A DNA stretch of 64,000 nt from Pseudomonas sp. GOM6. Lineage in GTDB: Bacteria; Pseudomonadota; Gammaproteobacteria; Pseudomonadales; Pseudomonadaceae. Positions 15,256-23,545 of this stretch are shown here, piece by piece. The number at the start of each line of letters is the position of its first letter. The stretch's first letter is position 1. The translations under genes were made by a program, and so were the position numbers. Where the stretch lies: positions 124,001-188,000 of the forward strand of contig NZ_JARPUS010000004.1 of the NCBI RefSeq assembly GCF_029537485.1. Reading direction: 5' to 3'. Under the pieces are notes generated by a model. The model searched no databases. It saw nothing but the letters and a program-made list of their open reading frames with translations, and had not been told where the DNA came from.

Positions 15256-17058
15256 TTACGCGTTGCTCTGCTCGGTCATCAGCCAGGCGCCCTGGCCATC
15301 CAGCTCCAGACGGTGGCTGTGGAAGCCGGCCAGGGTGGTGCGGTGGCCGACGCTGACCAGCATGCTGTCGCGCATCTCGTTGCGCAGAAGCGAATACAGC
15401 GCGTGCTCCAGCCCCTCGTCCATGGCCGAGGTCGACTCGTCGAGGAAGACGATGCGCGGCCGGTTGAACAACACCCGGGCGAAAGCCAGGCGCTGCTGCT
15501 CGCCAATGGAGAGAATGCGCGACCAGTCACTGCTGATATCCAGGCGGTCGGCCAGGTGGGCCAGGTTGACCTGGCGCAGGGCCTGCTGCAGACGCTCGTC
15601 GTCGCCCGGCGCGCTGGTGCCGGGGTAGGCGATGGCGGTGCGCAGGTCGCCCAGCGGCAGGTACGGGCGTTGCGAGAGGAACAGCGCTTCAGTGCCGCCT
15701 GGGCCCCTCACTTCGCCTTCGGCGTAGGGCCACAGACCGGCCAGGGCACGCAACAGAGTGGTCTTGCCACTGCCGGACGGGCCCTTGATCAGCAACGCCT
15801 GGCCTGGCTGCAGATTCAGGTTGAGGTCCTTCAGCAGCAGGTGGCCGTCCGGGCGCTGCACCTGCATGCCGATAATGTCCAGGGTCTGGGACTGGCTGAT
15901 GCGCGCCACGCGCGGCAGGTCGCGCGACTGCTGGTTGGCGTCGAGGAAGCCGGTCAAGCGGTCCAGCGTGGCGCGGTACTGGGCGAAGGTGTCGTAGGAG
16001 GAGCGGAAGAACGACAGCGAATCCTGTACCTGGCCGAAGGCCTGGGAGGTCTGCATCACGTCGCCCAGTTTGATCGCGCCACTGAAGAAGCGCGGCGCCT
16101 GCAGGATGAAGGGGAACACCACCGCCACCTGGCTGACGGCCAGGTTGAAACCGTCGAACTTCAGGCTGCGATAGACCAGCGCCCAGACGTTGCCGATCAG
16201 CGCCGAGAAGCGTCCCAGCAGGGTGCCGCGCTCAATCGCTGAGCCCTGGTAGAAGGCCACGTTCTCGGCATATTCGCGCAGGCGCATCAGGGCGTAGCGG
16301 AAGTTGGCGGTGAGTTTTTCGTTGAGGAAGTTCAGGCGGATCAGCGGTCGGCCGAGGCGGAAGGCGATCCAGGTGGCGATGATCACGTAGAGGTACACGG
16401 CGAACACCATGGCCCGCGGGATTTCCACGCCGGCCACGGTCAGCGGCGCCGACAGGCCCCAGAGGATGGCGGTGAAGGCGACCAGCGAGACCAGCGCACT
16501 GACGGCGCCGAGGGCCAGGCTCACCGAGTAGCTGACGAAGGCGTTCACATCCAGCTCGATACGCTGGTCCGGGTTGTCCACCGGGGTGTCGAGGAACTGG
16601 CCGCGGTAGTAGGCGTCGCCGTCCATCCAGTCGGCGGTCAGGCGCTCGGTCAGCCAGATGCGCCAGCGGATGCTGAAGGCCTGGGTCACGTAGTAGTTGA
16701 ACAGGGCGCGCAGCACATGGATGGTCGCCAGCACGGCAAACACGCCGAGGAGGAACCAGAACGCCGTCTGGTTCAGGTCCTGCAGGGCGCTGTAGAAGCC
16801 GTTGTACCAGAACGAGAAGAGCACGTTCATGCGTACCGAAAACAGTGCCAGCACCAGCAGCAGGGCGAATACCAGCAGTGGTTTCCAGCTGCTCCGTGGA
16901 CTCAGGTAGGGCCCGGCGATCTGCCAGAACTGGCGACCCCAACGGGTGAAGCGGATGGCCAGGGCGGCGGCTGCGGTGAAGGAGATGAAGGTGATGAGGG
17001 TGGCGACAGCGAGCCAGCTCAGGCTTTCTTGTAGTGCCTGACTCCAATCCATTTCCAT
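15256..17058 (-). CDS. YddA/BacA-type ABC transporter, fused permease and ATPase
   Basis: A 600-residue half-transporter of the ABC_membrane_2 (SbmA/BacA-YddA) class. About six membrane segments lie in residues 15-300 and an ATPase domain in about 380-590. The ATPase carries Walker A GPSGSGKTT, a signature altered to LSIGEQQRLA (canonical LSGGQ) as is usual in this class, and Walker B VFLDESTSAMDE. Homologues import peptides, vitamin B12-like or long-chain compounds; the substrate here is unknown. I chose the start MEMDW at 17058 because upstream in-frame codons give a polar non-family extension. It is transcribed towards hrpB. Confidence 0.87.
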   Translation of the reverse strand: MEMDWSQALQESLSWLAVATLITFISFTAAAALAIRFTRWGRQFWQIAGPYLSPRSSWKPLLVFALLLVLALFSVRMNVLFSFWYNGFYSALQDLNQTAFWFLLGVFAVLATIHVLRALFNYYVTQAFSIRWRIWLTERLTADWMDGDAYYRGQFLDTPVDNPDQRIELDVNAFVSYSVSLALGAVSALVSLVAFTAILWGLSAPLTVAGVEIPRAMVFAVYLYVIIATWIAFRLGRPLIRLNFLNEKLTANFRYALMRLREYAENVAFYQGSAIERGTLLGRFSALIGNVWALVYRSLKFDGFNLAVSQVAVVFPFILQAPRFFSGAIKLGDVMQTSQAFGQVQDSLSFFRSSYDTFAQYRATLDRLTGFLDANQQSRDLPRVARISQSQTLDIIGMQVQRPDGHLLLKDLNLNLQPGQALLIKGPSGSGKTTLLRALAGLWPYAEGEVRGPGGTEALFLSQRPYLPLGDLRTAIAYPGTSAPGDDERLQQALRQVNLAHLADRLDISSDWSRILSIGEQQRLAFARVLFNRPRIVFLDESTSAMDEGLEHALYSLLRNEMRDSMLVSVGHRTTLAGFHSHRLELDGQGAWLMTEQSNA

Positions 17059-17237
17059 AGAGACTTCCGGGGAGTGCGTGCGGGAATGACTTGCCCTGAG
17101 AATCGTCTGTTTACGTGCTGGCAAGTGTGTCTGGCGCGGGCGTTGCGCCGGTTGGGGATAGTAGCACTGCGGCCGCGCTGGCAGCTTTGTCTACGCCAGC
17201 AGCGATAAGTTCGCGGCAGACACGGGATGGCTGCCAA

Positions 17238-17978
17238 TCAGTCCAGGTGCAAGTCTTCTCCGGCTGCCTGCAGTTCGTCGTAGGCGCGATCCAGATCGTC
17301 CAGCAGGCGCTGGCTGCCCGGCGCGTGGCGCGAGGCGATCAGGCGCAGTTGCATGGCTTGCAGCACGGTGTAGGGCAGGGGAGAGAGGCCCAGGGATTTG
17401 CGGGTCTGCTCCACTGGAGCCTGATAGTCGAGCAGGAAGTCGCCGCGCTTGCGCAGGAGCATCTCCAGGGCCGAAGCATGGGTGCTGGTGCGGTGGGTGA
17501 GGATGCCCAGGTTCGGGTCAGCGAACATATCGTTGACCTGCTTCCAGTAGCTGTAACCGCTGATCAGGATGACATCCCTGCCGCGTAGCCCTTCTGGAAT
17601 GCGTGGTGCCGGCGTGTCCTGGCGGCGGTACAGCACCAGGTTGAAGTCACCCAGGCTGTTGCGCGCTTCATAGGTGTGCCCGGCCAGTTCGATCTTGCCG
17701 CCGGCACCGGGCCAGAGCTGCACGCTGCCATTCTGCAGGGCCATGTACAGGCGCGCTCCCGGCAGTGAGCGGTATTCGCCACGGTAACCGGCGTGGCGCA
17801 GCAGGCGTTCGGTCAGGGTCAGGATCGAGCCCTGCGGCTGGCCGTTGTCGTCTGTCCAGGAATAGGGCGGGAACTCGTAGTAGCCAACGTTAATGGTTTG
17901 GCTGTCGGTGGCGGGTTGCGCCCAGCAGGTGATGGAATACAGGCAGGCCAGTAGTGCAGTCAGAAGGGAGCTGCGCAT
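17238..17978 (-). CDS. family-3-type periplasmic solute-binding protein, no transporter nearby
   Basis: A 246-residue protein with a signal peptide (about 1-20, SITCWA-QPA) and a SBP_bac_3-like fold beginning INVGYYEFPPYSW. Amino-acid ABC binding proteins have this fold, but there is no ABC permease or ATPase beside it, and the YddA-type gene downstream belongs to another class. It may be a free sensor or scavenger. A second orphan of the same type lies at 19034, beyond the short-chain dehydrogenase gene. Confidence 0.8.
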   Translation of the reverse strand: MRSSLLTALLACLYSITCWAQPATDSQTINVGYYEFPPYSWTDDNGQPQGSILTLTERLLRHAGYRGEYRSLPGARLYMALQNGSVQLWPGAGGKIELAGHTYEARNSLGDFNLVLYRRQDTPAPRIPEGLRGRDVILISGYSYWKQVNDMFADPNLGILTHRTSTHASALEMLLRKRGDFLLDYQAPVEQTRKSLGLSPLPYTVLQAMQLRLIASRHAPGSQRLLDDLDRAYDELQAAGEDLHLD

Positions 17979-18187
17979 CGTCTATTTCGCGGCTCTTGGC
18001 CGTCTTGTTGTGAGTTCGACTGTGAGCATGGCGGCGCGCCCTGACTTTGTCCAGCCGAGCGGGCGACCGGTTGGTCGAGCGGTGGCGATGCCGCCGCCGG
18101 GTGTTTCTGGTAGCTGTGGTGGCGAGTGGCTGAGACTATGCTGCAAGAGGTATTTGGCGCACACAGCGGCAGAAAACGGGAGCGTTC
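17979..18187. promoter_or_regulatory. divergent promoter region
   Basis: These 209 bp separate the divergent solute-binding-protein and dehydrogenase genes, so both promoters should lie here. Short open frames are present but have no ribosome site or recognisable product. I see no clear operator. Confidence 0.35.
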
Positions 18188-19030
18188 ATGTATCGCAAGG
18201 TCTTCGCCAACAAGGTATTCGAGCGCAAGGTGGTCGTCGTGACGGGCGGCTGCGCCGGTATCGGCCGGGCGCTGGTGATGCGCTTCGCCCAGGCCGGTGC
18301 GCGGCTGGCCATTCTCGATGTGCAGGAAGCGGCGCTGGAAAGCCTGGTACAGCACCTGGGCGATCACCTGGGCTGCGAGGCTATCGGCCTGGTCTGCGAT
18401 GTCGCCGATGCGCAGGCCGTGCAGCAGGCGATGGGACTGATCGAGGAGCGTTTCGGTGGCATCGACCTGCTGCTCAACAATGCCGGCATCACCCATCGCA
18501 GCACCTTTGCCGAGACCGAACTGGCGGTGTTCCAGCGCATCATGGCGGTCAACTACTTCGGTGCAGTGCACTGCACCAAGGCGGCGCTGGCGGGGCTGAT
18601 CGCACGGCGCGGCCAGGTCATTGTGCTCAGCTCGCTGTCCGGCTTCGCGCCATTGCTCTATCGCAGCGCCTACAACGCCAGCAAGCATGCCTTGCACGGG
18701 CTGTTCGAGACGCTGCGTGCCGAGCTCAAGGGGTCTGGGGTGAACGTGATGCTGGTGTGCCCCGGCTTTACTGCCACTGATCTGCGCAAGAACGCACTGG
18801 TTGGCGATGGCTCGGTAAGCCAGCAACCGCCTCTGGCCATCGGCAAGGTAGCCTCGGCTCAGGATGTGGCCGAGGCGATCTACCAGGCAGCGCTGCGCCG
18901 GCGGCGCCTGCTGGTGCTGTCCAACATCAACTGGCGTGCCCGGTTGCTGGCGCGCTTCTTCCCGCGCCTGTTCGAGCGCGTGCTGCTGCCGCGGCTGTCC
19001 GGGCTCAAGCCCGGTTCGACCGGGCGCTGA
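18188..19030 (+). CDS. short-chain dehydrogenase/reductase (SDR)
   Basis: A 280-residue classical SDR. The cofactor motif TGGCAGIG is at 19-26, NNAG at 97-100, the catalytic Ser at 148-149, and Tyr162-x-x-x-Lys166 (YNASK). Asp44 after the second strand (AILDV) favours NAD over NADP. The C-terminal 40 residues are basic and hydrophobic (RARLLARFFPRLFERVLLPRL), which suggests membrane association. The substrate is unknown. It is followed three bases later by a solute-binding protein gene in the same direction. Confidence 0.87.
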   Translation: MYRKVFANKVFERKVVVVTGGCAGIGRALVMRFAQAGARLAILDVQEAALESLVQHLGDHLGCEAIGLVCDVADAQAVQQAMGLIEERFGGIDLLLNNAGITHRSTFAETELAVFQRIMAVNYFGAVHCTKAALAGLIARRGQVIVLSSLSGFAPLLYRSAYNASKHALHGLFETLRAELKGSGVNVMLVCPGFTATDLRKNALVGDGSVSQQPPLAIGKVASAQDVAEAIYQAALRRRRLLVLSNINWRARLLARFFPRLFERVLLPRLSGLKPGSTGR

Positions 19031-19033
19031 GTC

Positions 19034-19765
19034 ATGTTGCGCTGGCTCCTGTTGCTGCTGTGCAGCGCCGGTGCCTGGGCGCAGGAGCCGGGGCAGCCGC
19101 TGCGTGTCGTCACCGACTATTGGCCGCCGTTTCGCATGGCCGGTGCTGATGGTCAGTTGGAAGGATTGGATATCGACCTGTTGCGCGAGCTGGAGAAACG
19201 TACCGGGCTGCGCTTCGAGATACGTCTGCAACCCTGGGCCAGGGCGCTCGAGGACATGCGCAGCGGTCAGGCCGACTTGATGACGGGGCTGGCCCGTACC
19301 CCGGAGCGTGAGCAGTACATCGATTATCTGGAGCCGTCCTACTATGGCTGCGCGCCGCGTTTCTACGGGGCACCCCAGCGCGCGGAGAGCCTGGTCAGCT
19401 ATCAGCAGCTGCAGGGCTTGCGCATTGGTTACGTGTTGCAGTCGGTCTACTTCGAGCCGTTCGATTCCGATACCAGCCTGCTCAAGGTCGGCGTAAAGAA
19501 CGAGGATCAACTGCTGAAGATGCTGTTGCGCGGGCGCGTCGAGTTGCTGATCGGCACCGACTGCCAGGTGGACTACCAGCTTCGCGATGCCCAGCTGGCG
19601 CAGCGCCTGGTCAAGCTTGCCTATCAGCCGCCGGCCAGCACGTCGCTGTACCTGGGGCTATCGCGTGCAGCCGGGCACAGCGATGAGCGTGACCTGCTGA
19701 TCGATACCTTGCAGCAGCTGCTGCGCGAAGGCTGGCTACAACACGCGGCCGAGGCTTACCACTGA
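19034..19765 (+). CDS. family-3-type periplasmic solute-binding protein
   Basis: A 243-residue protein with a signal peptide (1-16, AGAWA-QEPG) and a clear SBP_bac_3 pattern: LRVVTDYWPPFRM, LEGLDIDLLRELEKRTG, SGQADLMTGLARTPER. It begins three bases after the SDR stop, so the pair is an operon. There is no adjacent permease or ATPase. Related stand-alone proteins can feed amino acids to a distant transporter or act as sensory input. Confidence 0.83.
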   Translation: MLRWLLLLLCSAGAWAQEPGQPLRVVTDYWPPFRMAGADGQLEGLDIDLLRELEKRTGLRFEIRLQPWARALEDMRSGQADLMTGLARTPEREQYIDYLEPSYYGCAPRFYGAPQRAESLVSYQQLQGLRIGYVLQSVYFEPFDSDTSLLKVGVKNEDQLLKMLLRGRVELLIGTDCQVDYQLRDAQLAQRLVKLAYQPPASTSLYLGLSRAAGHSDERDLLIDTLQQLLREGWLQHAAEAYH

Positions 19766-19777
19766 GCCGGTGCCAGG

Positions 19778-20176
19778 TCAGGCCATGTCCCAGTACGCGG
19801 CTTCGATCTTGTGCCCGTCGAGGTCACGCACGAAACAGCCGTAATAGGGCTCGCCGTAGTGCGGGCGTGGGCCGGGTGGTCCATCTGGGGTGGCACCGGC
19901 CGCCACAGCAGCCTCGAAGAAGGCATGCACCTCGTCCTTGCTGTTTGCGACGAACCCGAAGTGCGTGCCGTTGCTGACAGTGGCCGGCTGGCCATCAATC
20001 GGTGTCTGTACCCAGAACTCCGGGTACTCGCGGCCCCAGGCGACGGCGCCAGCGTGCTCGAGGATGCGCTTGCAGCCCAGTGTGGCCAGGACGCGGTCAT
20101 AGAAGGCCACGGCCTGGTCGAACTGATTGGTGCCGATGGAGACGTGGGAGAGGATGCTGGGGTTGGGCTCGGACAT
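19778..20176 (-). CDS. VOC family (glyoxalase-like) protein
   Basis: A 132-residue protein with the beta-alpha-beta-beta-beta VOC fold. It begins ILSHVSIGTNQFDQAVAFYDRVL, has HFGFVANSKDEVHAFF in the middle, and ends YYGCFVRDLDGHKIEAAYW. Metal ligand candidates are the N-terminal His12, the central HFGF histidine and the C-terminal Glu. Members include lactoylglutathione lyase-like and resistance proteins; substrate not predictable. It is convergent with the upstream solute-binding-protein gene. Confidence 0.85.
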   Translation of the reverse strand: MSEPNPSILSHVSIGTNQFDQAVAFYDRVLATLGCKRILEHAGAVAWGREYPEFWVQTPIDGQPATVSNGTHFGFVANSKDEVHAFFEAAVAAGATPDGPPGPRPHYGEPYYGCFVRDLDGHKIEAAYWDMA

Positions 20177-20248
20177 GAGGACTCTTCCCTGATGGACGCG
20201 TAAGCGCCCAAGCCTAGCAGCTGCTTCGCGTTTTTCTTGTCCCGCGAG

Positions 20249-20923
20249 TCAGCTGCTGTGGCTGTCCTCGGTCGGCCGCTGGCTGCAGAGCATGAAGCAG
20301 CGGAACAGCACCACGGTGGAGAACAGCTGCAGGAAGCCGTTGACGATATCCAGCACCAGGCTGCTGATGGCGTCCGGCTGCTCGCCCAGCAGCTGCAGGG
20401 TCCAGTCGTCCAGTAGCCACAACGGCACGATGACCAGCAGCACGCAGGCCAGCAGCGACCAGAAGTGACCGATGCTGAGCAGCACGCTTTCACGCATCGC
20501 CTGCAGCGGTGCCAGCCCGCGCAGCACCAGCAGGTATTCGGCGAAGGCCAGCTTGACCATCAGGTACAGGGCCAGCGGCAGGAACAGCGCGCCGCCGAGC
20601 ATGATCAGCAGGGTGGTCAGTCCGGCCAGCACGGCAAAGACCGGCCACAGCTGCAGGGAACCGGCCAGCAGGTCGCGTACGGCCGGGCGCTGGCCCTGGC
20701 TGCGAGCGTCGAGATAGAGAATCAGCGCGGCGCTGTATAGCGGGTAGAACAGCAGGCCGACCAGCAGTTCGTAGGCGGGAGATTGGCTGCTGTCGGTGAG
20801 GCTGGCGACGATGGCACGCGCCAGGCATTCGGCGGCGATCAGCGGCAGACACAGCGTGGCGATGAACGGCAGGTTGCGGCTGAAGAAGTGGGCGGAGTCG
20901 CGCAGGACGCTAAGCGGATTCAT
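20249..20923 (-). CDS. YciC/UPF0259-like integral membrane protein
   Basis: A 224-residue protein with about six hydrophobic segments (about 18-38, 50-70, 95-125, 125-140, 150-175 and 190-210). Features include LPLALYLMVKLAFAEYLLVL and APLQAMRESVLLSIGHFWSLL. This fits the YciC family of inner-membrane proteins of unknown function. It starts MNPLSVLRDSAHFF, with a conserved-type amphipathic N-terminus. It is divergent from the NYN-domain gene. Confidence 0.75.
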   Translation of the reverse strand: MNPLSVLRDSAHFFSRNLPFIATLCLPLIAAECLARAIVASLTDSSQSPAYELLVGLLFYPLYSAALILYLDARSQGQRPAVRDLLAGSLQLWPVFAVLAGLTTLLIMLGGALFLPLALYLMVKLAFAEYLLVLRGLAPLQAMRESVLLSIGHFWSLLACVLLVIVPLWLLDDWTLQLLGEQPDAISSLVLDIVNGFLQLFSTVVLFRCFMLCSQRPTEDSHSS

Positions 20924-21035
20924 CGGCAGATTTCACCAAAGGACTACTGCCATTCACTTTAGCCGATGGCCGTGGGCGAGGACATGACCATGAGCATGCC
21001 GCATAATCGCCGCTCATTTCGCCTATGGTCCTGCT

Positions 21036-21515
21036 GTGAAGAAGATCGCCCTGTTCGCCGATGTGCAGAACCTCTACTACACCGTGCGCCAGGCCCATGG
21101 TTGTCACTTCCATTACGCCGAGCTGTGGCGCCAGGTGGCGGCGCTGGGCGAGATCGTCGAGGCGCGTGCCTATGCCATCGACCGTGGCGACGCCAAGCAG
21201 CGCCAGTTCCAGCAGATTCTGCGCAACCTCGGTTTCGAGGTGATGCTCAAACCCTATATCCAGCGCAGCGACGGCTCGGCCAAGGGCGACTGGGACGTGG
21301 GCATCACCCTGGACGTGATGGAGGCTGCCGAACGGGTGGATGAGGTGGTGCTGGCCTCCGGCGATGGCGACTTCGACCTGCTGCTCGAGCGCATCCGCGC
21401 TCGCCATGGGGTGAGCAGCTGTGTGTATGGCGTGGCCGGGCTCACCGCCAATTCCCTGATTCGCGCCGCCGACCGCTTCGTGCCGGTCGAAGGCGCCTTG
21501 TTGTTGAAGAACTGA
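21036..21515 (+). CDS. NYN (LabA/DUF88) domain protein, putative RNase, GTG start
   Basis: A 159-residue PIN-like nuclease-fold protein. The acidic residues expected to hold a metal are Asp9 (FADVQN, with Asn12), Asp85/Asp87 (KGDWDV), Asp93 and Asp110/112/114 (SGDGDFD). The NYN family includes LabA and eukaryotic MARF1-type RNases. The start is GTG: the only nearby ATG (21025) is out of frame and stops after four codons. It ends eight bases before a 3'-5' exonuclease gene, so the two probably form one unit acting on nucleic acids. Confidence 0.85.
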   Translation: MKKIALFADVQNLYYTVRQAHGCHFHYAELWRQVAALGEIVEARAYAIDRGDAKQRQFQQILRNLGFEVMLKPYIQRSDGSAKGDWDVGITLDVMEAAERVDEVVLASGDGDFDLLLERIRARHGVSSCVYGVAGLTANSLIRAADRFVPVEGALLLKN

Positions 21516-21523
21516 GGTAACCG

Positions 21524-22129
21524 ATGTCCGAACCCATTGCCGTGATCGACTTCGAGACCACCGGCATGTCGCCGAGCCAGGGCGCGCGGCCGACCGAGAT
21601 CGGTGTGGCGCTGATTGCCGAGGGGCGCATCGTCGGTCGCTACCAGAGCCTGATGAATGCCGGCGCCTGGGTGCCGCCCTTTATCGAGCAGCTCACCGGC
21701 ATCAGCAACGCCATGGTGCGTAGCGCGCCGCCGGTGGCGGAGGTGATGGCCGAGGCGGCCGAGTTCATCGGTGGCGCGCCCTTGCTGGCGCACAACGCGG
21801 CGTTCGATGCCAAGTTCTGGGATGCCGAGCTGGATCTGCTTGGCCGTCGTCGCCAGCGCGACTTCGCCTGTTCCCTGCTGCTCTCGCGGCGCCTGCTGCC
21901 GGAGGCGCCCAGCCACAAGCTGGGCAATCTCAACAGCTGGGTGGGCCTGCCCAGCACCGGCCAGGCTCACCGCGCCCTGGCCGATGCCGAGATGGCGGCC
22001 AACCTGACCCTGCACCTGCAGGATCTGCTGCGCGAGCGGCATGCCATCGATGCCGACCACGCCTACCTGTGTGGCCTGCAGAAACTTTCGGCGGCCAAGG
22101 TGCGCGCGTTGTTGAAGGCGAGCGCGTAG
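21524..22129 (+). CDS. DnaQ-like (DEDDh) 3'-5' exonuclease
   Basis: A 201-residue exonuclease with all DEDDh motifs: Exo I DFETTG (Asp9, Glu11), Exo II HNAAFDAKF, and Exo III HRALADAEM. It resembles stand-alone PolIII-epsilon-like exonucleases more than the replicative subunit, since it lacks the polymerase-binding C-terminal tail. It acts on DNA or RNA 3' ends. It is co-transcribed with the NYN gene eight bases upstream. The stop is followed by a palindromic extragenic repeat. Confidence 0.87.
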   Translation: MSEPIAVIDFETTGMSPSQGARPTEIGVALIAEGRIVGRYQSLMNAGAWVPPFIEQLTGISNAMVRSAPPVAEVMAEAAEFIGGAPLLAHNAAFDAKFWDAELDLLGRRRQRDFACSLLLSRRLLPEAPSHKLGNLNSWVGLPSTGQAHRALADAEMAANLTLHLQDLLRERHAIDADHAYLCGLQKLSAAKVRALLKASA

Positions 22130-22216
22130 GTTGGGTCGGGCCGCGTAGGTTGAGCGCAGCGAGGCCCAATATTTCGCACCGTTGGGCTTCGGCGCAGCGC
22201 GCCTCAACCCAACCTA
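22130..22216. repeat. extragenic inverted repeat, GTTGGGTCGGGCC family
   Basis: GGTTGGGTCGGGCCGCGTAG followed by GTTGAGCGCAGCGAGGCCCAAT is repeated in inverted form as TTGGGCTTCGGCGCAGCGCG and CAACCCAACCT, giving a long hairpin between convergent genes. A second copy of the element is at 38379-38425. Confidence 0.7.
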
Positions 22217-22226
22217 AGTGCACCAC

Positions 22227-23441
22227 TCAGCCCGCCAGTTCCAGCTTGCTGTAGTCGATGCGGTTCTCCTTCGGTGAGCCCTCGATGGCCATTACTTCGC
22301 GGCGCTTGTAGCGCAGGATGTAGGCGAAGCAGCCGAGGTACAGGGCGATCACCAGCGCGCCGACCCACTCGATCTGCAGGAACTCCAGCTTGAACAGCAG
22401 GGTGAGTGCGCTGAGCGCGACCAGGTTGCCGAGGATGTAGGTCGTGCGCCCATAGCGGGCGACGCTGAGACCGAGGTTGTCGGTGTACAGGCGGATCAGC
22501 GAGTCCAGCGAGTTGACCACCATGCTCACGCCGACCACCACCATTGCCAGGTTGAGCATGCCGCCGATGTTCAGCGCGTGCTGGTGGTAGAAGTACAGCA
22601 CGCTGAACCACACGCCGATGGCCAGCGACGGGAATACCAGCATGGCGCCGAGCAGCTGCCAGGTGCGCAGGCCGCCGGCGAAGCGTGCGGTGAACTGGCC
22701 GATCATGATGCTCCAGGAGAACCACCAGTATAGGTAGAAGGCGTGGTAGTCGTTGATCGGCAGCAGGAAGCTGTCCAGGTGGTTGAAGTAGTCGCCGATC
22801 AGTCCGGCGGTGGCGAAGAAGTCGTCGACGCTGCCCTGCTCGCCGAGGAAGGCGGCGCCCCACATGTAGGCGATCAGGCCGATAAACAGCCAACTGGTAC
22901 CGAGGCTGAGCAGGCGCACGTAGCGCAGCTGGGTGCTGGAGTACACGGCGATGGCGATGGACAGCAGCACGATCAGGTAGAAACTCGGCTGCAGCTGCTC
23001 ACCGTCGCCCAGTTGCGGCAGGTACCAGGGCAGGTTCTTCAGCAGCAGGAAGGCGGTGAAGGCACAGGTGCCGATGATCACCAGGTTGTTCACCAGCTTG
23101 ACCAGCGGCAGCTCGAAGAAGCGTACGCGCGGCTCGATCACGCAGAAGTAGAAGCAGGTGAGGAAGTAGAAACCCCAGATGAGGAAGCCCCAGAAGCCGA
23201 ACTCGATGGCCAGCGGGTTGGCGAAGGCATACTCGGGGCTGGCCGGGTCGCTGTAGCCGGCGAACTCGGTGAGGGGGAACATGATCAGGCCGACGTCCAG
23301 GCCCGAGGTGAAGAGAATTGCGATGAAGGTGAAGGTTTTCACCGGGGTCACGCCGATGCAGCGCAGGTTGCCCCATTTCAGTAGCACCGCGGCAATCGCG
23401 GCGAAGGTGAACAGCATTCCGATCGATAACCAGAGAGTCAT
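22227..23441 (-). CDS. short BCCT-like transporter next to the choline genes
   Basis: A 404-residue protein with about 11 hydrophobic segments. YLYWWFSWSIMIGQFTARF resembles the tryptophan-rich signature segment of betaine/choline/carnitine transporters, and GLDVGLIMFPLTEF resembles their glycine-rich sodium-site helix. Classical BCCT proteins have about 500-680 residues and 12 segments, so this is a short, divergent member. Position 104 bp downstream of betA on the same strand points to choline or betaine uptake. The direct family assignment is a judgement from sequence pattern, not alignment. Confidence 0.65.
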   Translation of the reverse strand: MTLWLSIGMLFTFAAIAAVLLKWGNLRCIGVTPVKTFTFIAILFTSGLDVGLIMFPLTEFAGYSDPASPEYAFANPLAIEFGFWGFLIWGFYFLTCFYFCVIEPRVRFFELPLVKLVNNLVIIGTCAFTAFLLLKNLPWYLPQLGDGEQLQPSFYLIVLLSIAIAVYSSTQLRYVRLLSLGTSWLFIGLIAYMWGAAFLGEQGSVDDFFATAGLIGDYFNHLDSFLLPINDYHAFYLYWWFSWSIMIGQFTARFAGGLRTWQLLGAMLVFPSLAIGVWFSVLYFYHQHALNIGGMLNLAMVVVGVSMVVNSLDSLIRLYTDNLGLSVARYGRTTYILGNLVALSALTLLFKLEFLQIEWVGALVIALYLGCFAYILRYKRREVMAIEGSPKENRIDYSKLELAG

Positions 23442-23545
23442 GCCGCCCTCCTGGTTGCTGCAACGGGTTCTTTGATCAATAGCATGGGGTGCTCCTCCTG
23501 TAATTGGCGTTATGCGGCGCGCCTCGTGGGAGGCGCGCCGGGGGA

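Noticed and set aside
17982..18164. Short open frame in the divergent gap before the SDR gene
   Set aside because: It lacks a ribosome site and any family resemblance, and lies where both divergent promoters must be.
22130..22216. Possible insertion-sequence end
   Set aside because: The inverted repeat has no transposase or target duplication. It matches a dispersed extragenic repeat also seen at 38379.
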